From Marinobacter sp. F4206 (lineage in GTDB: Bacteria; Pseudomonadota; Gammaproteobacteria; Pseudomonadales; Oleiphilaceae), in NCBI RefSeq assembly GCF_019392195.1, contig NZ_JAHXKI010000001.1:372001-436000 (forward strand): DNA of 64,000 nucleotides, written 5' to 3'. Positions 56,240-64,000 of the stretch are shown piece after piece (positions within the stretch are counted from its first letter, which is position 1; the number at the start of each line of letters is the position of its first letter). The notes beneath the pieces are model-generated. The model had not been told where the DNA came from and did not search any database. It was given only the letters and a program-made list of their open reading frames with translations. The translations under genes and the position numbers were made by a program.

Positions 56240-56355
56240 ATAAGACTGAGCAAAGTCGAAATGGCCCGGATATTGGTACCCGGGTTGGTCATGTCGGTGG
56301 CCCCAAGTGCGACATGGAACGTTAACTTGTTTGTGAATTGAAGAGTATTAGGAAG

Positions 56356-57558
56356 ATGCCAAAAATTCTCATGTTGTCGGACATCACAGGATTGGGACCG
56401 GACTACCATGTCGGGGACGAAGCAATGGCCGAAGTTGCCATAGAACGTCTCGGCAAATTGGTAGGAAAGGAGAATCTGATATTGGGTTGCGCAGCGCCGG
56501 AGCGGGTTCCAGCAACATACGGAGTCCGCGCCTTTGCGTTCTACCACATAACAGACGATAACTTTAGGCGCATGCTCTGGACCAAGCCATTGTCCTACTT
56601 CAAATCAATTGCGATGAACGTCTTTCAGGTAATGCGCTGCGACAAGGTAGTGGTATGCGGCGGAGGCAACATGACGAGTGTCTGGCCTGGCGTACTGGAA
56701 TCGCGTTTACGGCTTCTAAAAGTAGCTAATTTCTTTAAAAAAGACGTCGTTCTTGTCAGTCAGACAATAGGTCCTTACGAAGAAGCACATAGGGCTCGTG
56801 TCGACCGGACCCTGGCCAAAGCAAAATGGATTGGCGTGAGAGACGTCAATTTTTCCCACACCCAAGTGAGCGCGCCCGTTCATTTCGCGCTGGATGATGC
56901 CTGTTATCTTGAGCAAAAGCATAGCGATTACAGCCGATCAATCTGCGCAAATAGCGGGACCTTCGCCTGTGTCTCGATGCGGAAATTTGGAGGCATGGAC
57001 GACGCCGATGTGCTCCGCGTAGCATCCAGCATAGAGCGAACCGTTCGTGCCCAGCACCTCAACACGGTATTTATTCCTCATCACGCCCCTATGGGCGTCA
57101 GGGGTGACATTGAACTCGCGCAGAAGATAAAGCATCTGTGGGCGGAAGACGGTTTCCATCTTGTGGATCCTATCCCCCTGGCATCAGAGCTCAAGGCACT
57201 CACTTCAGACAGCAAGCTTGTGGTGTCCATGCGTTACCACCAACTGGTATTTGCACTGTCGATAGGTATACCAGCGGTTGGCATTTACGTCGATGAGTAC
57301 ACCCAGGCAAAACTTACAGGATCCTTCGAGGCGCTCGGACTCAAACCTCTGGTCACGTCTATACAGGAGGTTGAAAAAAACCTGAGCACACTGGTTTCAG
57401 AAGCCCTCGACGCCCGAGAGCAATTTGAAGCTGCTGCACGCAAGATCCAGCAGGAAGATAAAAGCATCAGCGAACGGCCCTACAATCTACTTGCAGACAT
57501 AACACAAGAAGCTCACGTCGATGCTATTGGTAAGGCAACGGAGGCAAAAGGGTCGTGA
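56356..57558 (+). CDS. Polysaccharide pyruvyl transferase family protein
   Basis: A 400-residue protein (ATG at 56356, MPKILMLSDITG; a TTG at 56338 is possible). It begins with a nucleotide-type loop then has DYHVGDEAMAEV (about 19-30), VCGGGNMTSVWPG (about 100-112) and VSQTIGPYEEAH (about 133-144), the pattern of the CsaB/WcaK pyruvyltransferase family that adds ketal pyruvate to polysaccharides. The C-terminal half includes SMRYHQLVFAL, the conserved late motif. It lies in the operon before the next glycosyltransferase. Confidence 0.87.
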   Translation: MPKILMLSDITGLGPDYHVGDEAMAEVAIERLGKLVGKENLILGCAAPERVPATYGVRAFAFYHITDDNFRRMLWTKPLSYFKSIAMNVFQVMRCDKVVVCGGGNMTSVWPGVLESRLRLLKVANFFKKDVVLVSQTIGPYEEAHRARVDRTLAKAKWIGVRDVNFSHTQVSAPVHFALDDACYLEQKHSDYSRSICANSGTFACVSMRKFGGMDDADVLRVASSIERTVRAQHLNTVFIPHHAPMGVRGDIELAQKIKHLWAEDGFHLVDPIPLASELKALTSDSKLVVSMRYHQLVFALSIGIPAVGIYVDEYTQAKLTGSFEALGLKPLVTSIQEVEKNLSTLVSEALDAREQFEAAARKIQQEDKSISERPYNLLADITQEAHVDAIGKATEAKGS

Positions 57559-58715
57559 AAGGAATGATGGTGCTTTTTCACTGCGAATCAAATCCCGGAT
57601 ACGCCGCATCTAGTCATGAGCATACGTTCCTTGATGTAGCGAGGGAATTGGCCGGCGACATTAGTAACATTCACTACGCGTACTCGAATCTGGCCGGAGG
57701 GATGACGCCTTCACTTCCCGCTGAACTCACCAATGTTCTTCACCTGGATACGCAGTGGTCTGACCCTGCTCGCCTGGAGAGCATTGAGCTCTATGTAAAA
57801 AAAAATAGGATAGAACGGTTGCTTGGGTTCGATCAGCCTGTCTCACGACCGATGTACCAGGCCCTCAGGCGAGGAGGAGTGAAAACTTTCGTGTCGTATT
57901 GGGGCGCGCCCATGAGCTCCATAAATAGTGGCCTGAAACTCCTTTTGAAGAAACTTGAGGTTTCAACCAAACGGTATGGACCTGACCACTATATTTTTCA
58001 GTCCTCCGGAATGCGCGATACGGCTGTGAATGGGCGAGGAATCCCGCTTTCGAAAACCTCAATTGTTAAAACCGGAATAGATACACTCAAGTACGCACCG
58101 GACCCCTGCAAACGTTCATATGCTCATCAGTGTTTTGATATTCCGAAGAACCGAAGAATAGTCGTATTCTCAGGACACATGGAAAGGCGTAAGGGGGTAC
58201 ACGTAATTCTCCAGGCCGCCAAGGTCCTGACTCAAGAGCTCCACCAAAAAGACGTTCAATTCCTTATCCTCGGTAACCGCCCCGGAGAGCGGGAGAACTT
58301 CCAGGAGTATCTCCAGGACCCCGAGGTTAATCAACACATCACGTTCGGGGGATATCGCAGTGATGTACCGGACCTGCTCAAGAGCTGCTCGATCGGCATG
58401 ATAGCCTCAGTGGAGTGGGATTCTTTCCCAATGTCGTCTCTCGAAATGGCCGCCACTGAACTGCCTCTCCTGGTTTCAGATCTTCCGGGCCTCAATGAAG
58501 CCATAGCCAAAGACACCGGGATGAAATTCCCAGTCAATGATCATGTTGCAGCCGCCAAACAACTGAATAGCCTTCTACATCAAACCGACCTTTTGGAATT
58601 CATGGGAAAACAGGGCCGCGAGCGCGTGGTTAAACATTACTCGAGAATAGCCCAGGCCAACGGAATCATAAGTGTTTTCCGGGAACTGGAGCACCAGAAG
58701 GAGTTTGTGCTGTGA
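57555..58715 (+). CDS. Family 4-like glycosyltransferase
   Basis: A 386-residue protein starting at GTG, overlapping the previous gene by 4 bases, with GGAGG 10 bases upstream. The C-terminal Rossmann half has VVFSGHMERRKGVHVIL (about 197-213) and DSFPMSSLEMAATELPLLVS (about 291-310), typical GT4 motifs. The N-terminal acceptor-binding part is divergent. It is followed by the flippase gene with a 4-base overlap, so it probably completes the repeat unit before export. Confidence 0.85.
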   Translation: MKGMMVLFHCESNPGYAASSHEHTFLDVARELAGDISNIHYAYSNLAGGMTPSLPAELTNVLHLDTQWSDPARLESIELYVKKNRIERLLGFDQPVSRPMYQALRRGGVKTFVSYWGAPMSSINSGLKLLLKKLEVSTKRYGPDHYIFQSSGMRDTAVNGRGIPLSKTSIVKTGIDTLKYAPDPCKRSYAHQCFDIPKNRRIVVFSGHMERRKGVHVILQAAKVLTQELHQKDVQFLILGNRPGERENFQEYLQDPEVNQHITFGGYRSDVPDLLKSCSIGMIASVEWDSFPMSSLEMAATELPLLVSDLPGLNEAIAKDTGMKFPVNDHVAAAKQLNSLLHQTDLLEFMGKQGRERVVKHYSRIAQANGIISVFRELEHQKEFVL

Positions 58716-60169
58716 GTCAGGCACAACAAATGGTAAAACATTCAACAATCTACGCTGTCGGCAACATTTCACGACAGCTTGTTGGATTCTTAATGCTTCC
58801 AATCTATACCAGTTATCTGACGCCTGCCGACTATGGCGTAATCGGCCTTCTGGTATTTCTTGTAAGCCTGTTTGAAATTATTTTGGGTGGCCATATGTTC
58901 CAGGCCGTACCGAAATTTTATCACGAAGAGGATAGTAAACAACGTAAAAATTCGGTAGTCACAACGGCCTTGCTAATAACTTCCTGTTTCAGTGGTATTG
59001 CTTGTTTTTTGATGGCCAGCTTTTCAACGCCATTGTCCGAACTCGTTTTTGGTGACGAAAAGTACAGCATTTATATAGTGATATTTTCCGCCTTGATACT
59101 TACCCACGCACTGGAACAGTACAGCCTCACCTATTTACGAATTATCAAAAAGCCCTGGACCTTCTTCAATTTCAGCATGGCTAAGCTTGCCCTCCAGTTG
59201 AGTCTGAACATTCTCACCATCGTTATACTGGACTGGGGGCTCATGGGGTTAGCCCTTAGTAGCCTGATCTCATCGGTTATTATATCGCTCATACTAACAA
59301 GCTATACGATTTATCATACCGGATTTTATCTGACGAAATCCGTCGCCATGAAGATTCTAAGGTTCAGTTGGCCTTTGTGGATCTCTGGTCTTATCGGTTT
59401 ATATATCGGATCTTCCAATCGATATTTCATTCGGGTCTTTTCCTCTCTTGACGATGTGGGACTTTTCGAGCTTGCGGCAAAATTCGGTGCAATTGTTGGC
59501 GTACTGATCTGGAGTCCATTTTCACAATACTGGCAAACCGAACGATTTGCTATTGCGCAGACGACCAACCCTTATCCTGCCTATTCGCTGGCCTTTCGAC
59601 TGATCACTGCATTATTGTTGATTTCGGGGATTGCTGTGAATACGTTTTCAACAATAATAATTCAGATTATGTCTGCTCCGCCCTTTCACCCTGCTGTCGA
59701 CGCAGTACCATTTCTTGTTCTTTCAGGCGTTTTCCAGAGCTTGACTATTTTCAACAATTTCAGCTTCATGTATAAAAACCGGACTCTAGAGCTCACAAAA
59801 AACAATATTTTAACTGCTGTAATTATTACGATTTTTTATTTAGTTCTGATACCCCAATTCGGTTTTGTCGGTGCGTCAATCGCCTTGGCTGGAGGCTCAA
59901 TTTTTCAGTATAGTTACGCGCTTCACATAGCAAATAAGATCTACCCACTAAAAATTAACCAGATATCCTTTCTAAAAGCTACTGTAGCGTTTTTGACTGC
60001 ATCTTTTTTGAACTATTCATTGATACCACTCGACCTCTCACTTTCAACGCTCTCGGCTAAGGCACTAATTACGATAGTATTTTCCGTGCTTGTAGTACTA
60101 TGCCTCTTTGAGAGGGTTGAAATTGAGTACTCTAAAAATAGACTTTTGTCTATACTCATCAATAAGTGA
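58712..60169 (+). CDS. Oligosaccharide flippase (Wzx-type, MOP superfamily)
   Basis: A 485-residue membrane protein with about 12-14 helices. It starts at GTG with AAGGAG 8 bases upstream. The N-terminal TIYAVGNISRQLVGFLMLPI is characteristic of Wzx/RfbX flippases that translocate lipid-linked repeat units. It overlaps the upstream glycosyltransferase by 4 bases. From here the sequence becomes visibly more A+T-rich than in the preceding 58 kb, a hint of separate origin. No Wzy-type polymerase was found in the window. Confidence 0.9.
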   Translation: MSQAQQMVKHSTIYAVGNISRQLVGFLMLPIYTSYLTPADYGVIGLLVFLVSLFEIILGGHMFQAVPKFYHEEDSKQRKNSVVTTALLITSCFSGIACFLMASFSTPLSELVFGDEKYSIYIVIFSALILTHALEQYSLTYLRIIKKPWTFFNFSMAKLALQLSLNILTIVILDWGLMGLALSSLISSVIISLILTSYTIYHTGFYLTKSVAMKILRFSWPLWISGLIGLYIGSSNRYFIRVFSSLDDVGLFELAAKFGAIVGVLIWSPFSQYWQTERFAIAQTTNPYPAYSLAFRLITALLLISGIAVNTFSTIIIQIMSAPPFHPAVDAVPFLVLSGVFQSLTIFNNFSFMYKNRTLELTKNNILTAVIITIFYLVLIPQFGFVGASIALAGGSIFQYSYALHIANKIYPLKINQISFLKATVAFLTASFLNYSLIPLDLSLSTLSAKALITIVFSVLVVLCLFERVEIEYSKNRLLSILINK

Positions 60170-60331
60170 AGACAATACGTCAGTTCACTGAGCAGAACCT
60201 GAATAATTATTTCCAGATTTACTAAGATTATGATGCTTACCTAAGAAATTAAACTATTATAGCCATAAATAGGATTGAATTTCCCATTTCTCTTACTCAG
60301 TAGTGCAATAATTTTGCATCGAAGGCGCCTT

Positions 60332-61546
60332 ATGATCGAACAAAAAAACCGGTTTGGCACTATTCACGGGCTGAGAGGAATAGCGGCTCTGGGCGTCGTA
60401 ATTTACCACCTTTCAGGAAACCTGAACCCAGAGCTAGAGACACTACTTCCTGGCTTAATTAACATAACCTTTTCCTATGGTTACCTAGGCGTTCCAATAT
60501 TTTTTGTTATCAGTGGCTTTGTGATTTCATATAGCACGAAATCGACCAACGTAACAACGAAATATGCTAAAAGCTTTATTGTAAGGAGAAGCATTCGGCT
60601 AGATTTGACATATTGGGCTAGCATTTTTTTTGCTATTTCATTGCTACTCATGAAGAATAAAATTCTCAATACTAGCGAAGAAATACCTCCCGCAACAGAC
60701 ATTCTTATTCATATGTTTTATTTACAGGATATATTAAATGTCGACCCGGTAATATCTGTCGTGTATTGGACACTCTGCTTAGAGGTGCAATTTTATTTAT
60801 TTTATATTTTTTCGCTTTGGCTATCCTGTAGAATATCTTATGAAAATCACCTTTTGATCAGTCTTTGTATTGCCATACCACTCGGGATTTTCTCTGTTTT
60901 TTTGGATCTCGGCCTTGCCGAAATTAATATAAATGGCTTATTTATATCCAATTGGCACTATTTCTTGATGGGAATATTGGTATGCTTAGCAATTAGGGAA
61001 GTAAGGTATACTAAATTTATTTTTTTTAGTTGGATTTTTTTTGAAATTGCCGTTCAAGTATTTTCAGATTTTAAGGCATATTCTATTGCTGGAGTACTTT
61101 GCTCCTCCGGGTTATTTGCCATATGGAAACTTAGGGGGTTAAACCATTTTTTTACAGGGAGAACCCTAACCTACTTTGGTACAATTTCATATACTCTATA
61201 TTTAGTTCACCCAGATATAGGCTGGAAAACTATATCTTTTGGCAAAAAAATAATCGGTGATAATTTATTGCCGTGGCATTCAGGGGTTTTATTGTTAACA
61301 GGAATAGCAACAAGCATCGCTATAGCTCATATTTTTCACCTAGCATTTGAAAAGCCAAGCCAAAAACTTGCGACTCGAATTAAATCAGAATCTTTAACCT
61401 CAGCACTGAAAAGCTATTTTTTTCCAAATAAGTCAAATAGAAAATCTGAAGATTCTCCCCAACCGGAGCAATATACATCATCAGCTTCGTGTAGTGATAA
61501 ACCCGACATTTTGGATAACAACAGAAGCAATACGTCAAAGAAATAG
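60332..61546 (+). CDS. Second OafA/YrhL-type membrane acyltransferase
   Basis: Starting at ATG 60332 (MIEQKNRFGTIHGLRG), with GAAGG 6 bases before it, gives 404 residues; a TTG at 60275 would extend it. About ten membrane helices and the signature GLRGIAALGVVIYHLSG (about 11-27), with SYGYLGVPIFFVISGF after it, mark the acyltransferase-3 family. It probably O-acylates the exported glycan. The gene is strongly A+T-rich, unlike the other acyltransferase at 48737. The gap from the flippase (162 bases) shows no clear terminator. Confidence 0.87.
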   Translation: MIEQKNRFGTIHGLRGIAALGVVIYHLSGNLNPELETLLPGLINITFSYGYLGVPIFFVISGFVISYSTKSTNVTTKYAKSFIVRRSIRLDLTYWASIFFAISLLLMKNKILNTSEEIPPATDILIHMFYLQDILNVDPVISVVYWTLCLEVQFYLFYIFSLWLSCRISYENHLLISLCIAIPLGIFSVFLDLGLAEININGLFISNWHYFLMGILVCLAIREVRYTKFIFFSWIFFEIAVQVFSDFKAYSIAGVLCSSGLFAIWKLRGLNHFFTGRTLTYFGTISYTLYLVHPDIGWKTISFGKKIIGDNLLPWHSGVLLLTGIATSIAIAHIFHLAFEKPSQKLATRIKSESLTSALKSYFFPNKSNRKSEDSPQPEQYTSSASCSDKPDILDNNRSNTSKK

Positions 61547-61618
61547 CGAAACTCTGCGCTCGCAAGACATGCCGCGTAAGCCAAAAACTGCAAGGCAGAC
61601 TTCGCCAGAAGAGTACTC

Positions 61619-62440
61619 ATGTCCAGTCGCAGAAAATACAGCTCAGTGTTTAAACCCCAGGCAACCTCGTTTAATTCGGCAAGCTAGTGCAAGTTGTGGT
61701 CAGGTCGTCCAGAGATGAAAGGATAGCCCGCCTTAACCAAAAATTGCCCGTGTGTAGAATGAGCGTGTTTATTTGCGGGAAGCAGGATTGCTCTTCGCAA
61801 AGGAGTCATCCGGAGGTATCAGGAAATTCAACCTTGCCGCAACCATTTCCCAATAGGTCTTATCTCCCAATGTCTGAACGTAGAGGGCAGCAGATATTAC
61901 GCTTGGGTATTTCACCCATAGTCCGACAGGACAAAGGCCAATCAGCATCTGTTGTCACGCATCAGAGAGATTCATGATGATAGCAGAGCCATTATTGACT
62001 CACCCCGCATACAGGAGGATCTGATTGCCGAGGGAAGTTCAACAGGTCTGAACCGTGTTGGGAAAATGATGATCATGCATGGTATTCAAGGAAGGCCGCG
62101 CAAGAGGGAAAGCTCTTTCTTTGCCTGGTCCTCGACCCGTTCCGAAAGCTGACCATTGACTATTCATGCATCACCGACAGGATCGCTTCATGATGATTGG
62201 AGCTGTTGGGATGGCAATTTGGCGACGCCAAGGGAAAGTCCCCGTAATTTTATATGCAGACCGGGACAGTATATTCGCCAGCGGAGACAAGCAGTGATAT
62301 CTCGACTGCAACCAATTCGTAAATAACATGAGTGCGGTCGGCTACTGAGGCGATAATGCAGCCGGCGAGAGATCCTTCGGAATGGCCTCAGAGAACCATC
62401 GTTTTTTGGGCCAGAAGGAAATGGAATAAACGACCGCTTG
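61619..62440 (+). pseudogene. Decayed IS3-family transposase (orfA/orfB remnant)
   Basis: This gene-poor 1-kb gap holds a broken insertion sequence in the plus sense. An OrfA-like start (MSSRRKYSSVFKPQA at 61619) stops after 22 codons; further OrfA pieces (DERIARLNQKL) occur near 61715. An OrfB-like frame (FPIGLISQCLNV at about 61845, SRYYAW, an in-frame TAG, then LLSRIREIHDDSRAI and SPRIQEDLIAEG) continues to GIQGRPRKR at about 62100. After a deletion, GKLFLCLVLDLF (shifted frame) and later a MSAVGY-GDNAAGERSFG piece appear. Many stops and frameshifts mean it is inactive. Terminal repeats were not found. The tail 62440-62590 shows nothing further. Confidence 0.8.
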
Positions 62441-62590
62441 TTGAGATCTTCTTTCTAAAAAACTCCTTGACCTGTAGATTTTTTTTGCTACTCCCGCCAC
62501 ATGATCGGCTATACTTCTTACGATACTAGATCGCCAATCTTATCCGGGTATCGAACGCGTCCCCAATTTAGTAAGAATGGAGATATTAAA

Positions 62591-63463
62591 ATGAAAACCC
62601 CCACTGTTTTGGTTCAAGCAGCTGTTCTATCTTTACTCACGACGACTTCTCTGCAAGCCCATGCTTGGACAAGAAATTTGACGTTTGAGGAAGGGACAGT
62701 CGGGGCAAAAGCCCAAAGCAGTAGCGGACAGGACTTCGACGACGCTTGTGGGGGTTGTTACATCACGGACGAGCAGGTCCTAAGTGGAAACAAAGCTGCG
62801 AAGTTAACTGTCACCGGTGGGGCAACGGCGTTCGGAGAATGGGGCGGGATAGTCAATCATCCAGAGGATCTTCGTAAAGGTGATGAAATATGGTTTAGCG
62901 TGAATACCTATTTCCCACCGGGATTTAACTACGACTCAACAGGCCAGGGTGGGCATCTTAAATTCCTCAGAGTTCTTGCATTGAAAAGTTCCGGAGCAAA
63001 TTCAGGCTTCAACGATTGGTATATGAACCCTGAAGCTTCAGCTGTCCCCCACAAATTTATTTACGAGGGACAGCAAGAATGGTTTGAATTCGGAGACCCA
63101 TCAGACGAAGTGCAAAGGGGAAAGTGGGAACACTATGAGATGTACATCAAGTTTGACAATGTCCCGGTAGATCAGGGAGGGACAGCCATGGTTCGAGTCT
63201 GGAAGAATGGACGCCTGCTGAGAGAAATTACGGGTTCACGAACGTTGAATGAGGCGACAAACTACTCACCCCGTTCGCATCTCTTTACATATTGGAACGG
63301 GGGTGCTCCAAAGACACAGCATATGTATGTCGATAATATCGTCGTAACCTCAGACACTCCCTCAAACCGAGATCAATACGGCAATCCTATGGTAGGCGCT
63401 GCAGGTAGCGGTGGCGGGGCTGGTGATAGTAGACCGGAGGCTCCCCAGCTCAATGTGGAATAA
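62591..63463 (+). CDS. Secreted polysaccharide-lyase- or lectin-like beta-sandwich protein
   Basis: The start at ATG 62591 (MKTPTVLVQAAV) gives 290 residues with a signal peptide ending LQAHA. The rest is beta-rich: FEEGTVGAKAQ, GGCYITDEQVLSG, GDEIWFSVNTYFPPGF, GKWEHYEMYIKFD and the late HMYVDNIVVTSD resemble jelly-roll domains of polysaccharide lyases or carbohydrate-binding proteins. A Gly/Ser/Pro-rich tail ends it. I could not identify catalytic residues. It lies between the IS relic and a glycosyltransferase gene, so a role in cutting or binding the exported glycan is plausible. No PEP-CTERM tail is present. Confidence 0.6.
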   Translation: MKTPTVLVQAAVLSLLTTTSLQAHAWTRNLTFEEGTVGAKAQSSSGQDFDDACGGCYITDEQVLSGNKAAKLTVTGGATAFGEWGGIVNHPEDLRKGDEIWFSVNTYFPPGFNYDSTGQGGHLKFLRVLALKSSGANSGFNDWYMNPEASAVPHKFIYEGQQEWFEFGDPSDEVQRGKWEHYEMYIKFDNVPVDQGGTAMVRVWKNGRLLREITGSRTLNEATNYSPRSHLFTYWNGGAPKTQHMYVDNIVVTSDTPSNRDQYGNPMVGAAGSGGGAGDSRPEAPQLNVE

Positions 63464-63486
63464 CGAACATATTTAAAGGGAATTTT

Positions 63487-64000
63487 ATGATCTCCATGAT
63501 CAGGGAGGATGCCGTTTGGATAACATGGGAGCGGCAAACCAGAAATCGTTCAGCTAGCGAATACTTCAATGTTCCGCTTTACGAGATTATCGAAGACAAC
63601 TCTAATCGCGCTCTCAGGTATTGCAAGAGCACACTGAGAACTCTCTCTATCATAGGCAAAAAGAAGCCACGATATTTTTTTGCGCAGAATCCCTCAATTG
63701 TCCTTGCGATTCTGGCAATTTCTCTTAAGCCACTGGCAAAATTTAAGGTAATAATTGACGCCCACAATGCCGGTATTCATGGCCCGGAAAATTCCGGGCG
63801 AATTTTGCCAACGATCAATCAGTTTATTATCAGAAAAGCTGACGCCGTAATCGTCACCAATTCGGAATTGGCGGACCACGTCAACTCTTGCGGCGGTAAC
63901 CCTATCGTTTTGCCGGACCCACTTCCGTCTCTGGAAATGAGCAAAGATACAGCGGTCCTGGACCCTCAGCGCAAACTGAAGGCGCTGTGCATAACCTCTT
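63487..64000 (+). CDS. Glycosyltransferase (GT-B fold), 3' end beyond the window
   Basis: An open frame of 171 codons from ATG 63487 (AAAGGG 7 bases before it) to the right edge. It has the N-terminal half of a GT4-like enzyme: FAQNPSIVLAILAISL (about residue 60), VIIDAHNAGIHGPENSG (about 84-100) and KADAVIVTNSELADHV (about 112-127). The donor-binding half lies outside the window. It follows the lyase-like gene by 23 bases and probably continues the polysaccharide operon. Confidence 0.78.
   Translation, partial: MISMIREDAVWITWERQTRNRSASEYFNVPLYEIIEDNSNRALRYCKSTLRTLSIIGKKKPRYFFAQNPSIVLAILAISLKPLAKFKVIIDAHNAGIHGPENSGRILPTINQFIIRKADAVIVTNSELADHVNSCGGNPIVLPDPLPSLEMSKDTAVLDPQRKLKALCITS

Noticed and set aside
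62470..62500. A sigma-54-like site TGT-N11-TTGC before the lyase-like gene
   Set aside because: The spacing is one base off and the -24 GG is missing.
62591..63463. A PEP-CTERM tail on the lyase-like protein
   Set aside because: The C-terminus is a Gly/Ser/Pro tail without a PEP motif, helix or basic end.
1..64000. CRISPR arrays and tRNA genes
   Set aside because: Reading through found no regularly spaced direct repeats, and no cloverleaf with the conserved TTCGA-type arm was recognised.

Overview
The window looks like a chromosomal segment of a marine gammaproteobacterium, most likely Marinobacter or a close relative. This is inferred from the gene order ffs-dnaX-ybaB-recR-rnd-ycgL-ycgN, from the protein styles, and from an exosortase A (XrtA/PEP-CTERM) locus of the prsK-prsR-prsT-xrtA type. 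No database search was possible.

Region 1 (1-8250, minus strand) is a tightly packed operon for an ExbB/ExbD-type proton channel: one ExbB/MotA-like subunit, two ExbD-like subunits (one lacking the usual membrane aspartate) and a TonB/AgmX-like partner cut by the window edge. With them are three TPR proteins and two small exported proteins of unknown function. The set resembles the logic of Agl/Glt-type envelope machines. Region 2 (8251-18160) holds a candidate small RNA on the plus strand, then on the minus strand a MoxR ATPase flanked by two von Willebrand A proteins, YcgN, YcgL, RNase D, RecR, YbaB, DnaX and the 4.5S signal recognition particle RNA with its own promoter. Region 3 (18161-21751) has a 2-oxoglutarate oxygenase, a hexose-6-phosphate mutarotase, an acyltransferase and a nucleotide-sugar-type epimerase.

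Region 4 (21790-29803) is the XrtA regulatory and processing core: the kinase PrsK, the sigma-54 activator PrsR, the TPR lipoprotein PrsT and the XrtA/EpsI fusion. A switch-like set of inverted repeats precedes prsR. Region 5 (29805-49882) is the most unusual part. A hybrid NRPS-PKS-aminotransferase assembly line (two proteins, 2196 and 2150 residues) sits inside the exosortase/exopolysaccharide locus. It comes with its own phosphopantetheinyl transferase, a formyltransferase-like protein, a GNAT/FemAB-like protein, a JmjC-type hydroxylase, two exosortase-associated-type alpha/beta hydrolases and an acyltransferase. Domain order is A-T-KS-AT-T-AMT then C-A-T-C-A-T, with no integral thioesterase. 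Pocket residues read by eye suggest Pro, one malonyl unit with beta-amination, an unassigned residue, then Gly.

Region 6 (50081-64000) is a surface-polysaccharide locus: a surface lipoprotein with golvesin-like and calcium-binding repeats, a DegT aminotransferase, several glycosyltransferases, a polysaccharide deacetylase, a pyruvyltransferase, a Wzx-type flippase, a second acyltransferase, a decayed IS3-family element, a secreted lyase/lectin-like protein and a glycosyltransferase cut by the right edge. The end from about 58.7 to 62.6 kb is visibly richer in A+T than the rest, and with the insertion sequence relic this suggests exchange of the polysaccharide genes.

The working hypothesis is that regions 4 to 6 form one surface system. 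PrsK/PrsR would control it, XrtA would process PEP-CTERM proteins encoded elsewhere, the glycan genes would build and export a polysaccharide, and the assembly line would make a small N-acyl or peptide unit that is either secreted or used to decorate the glycan.
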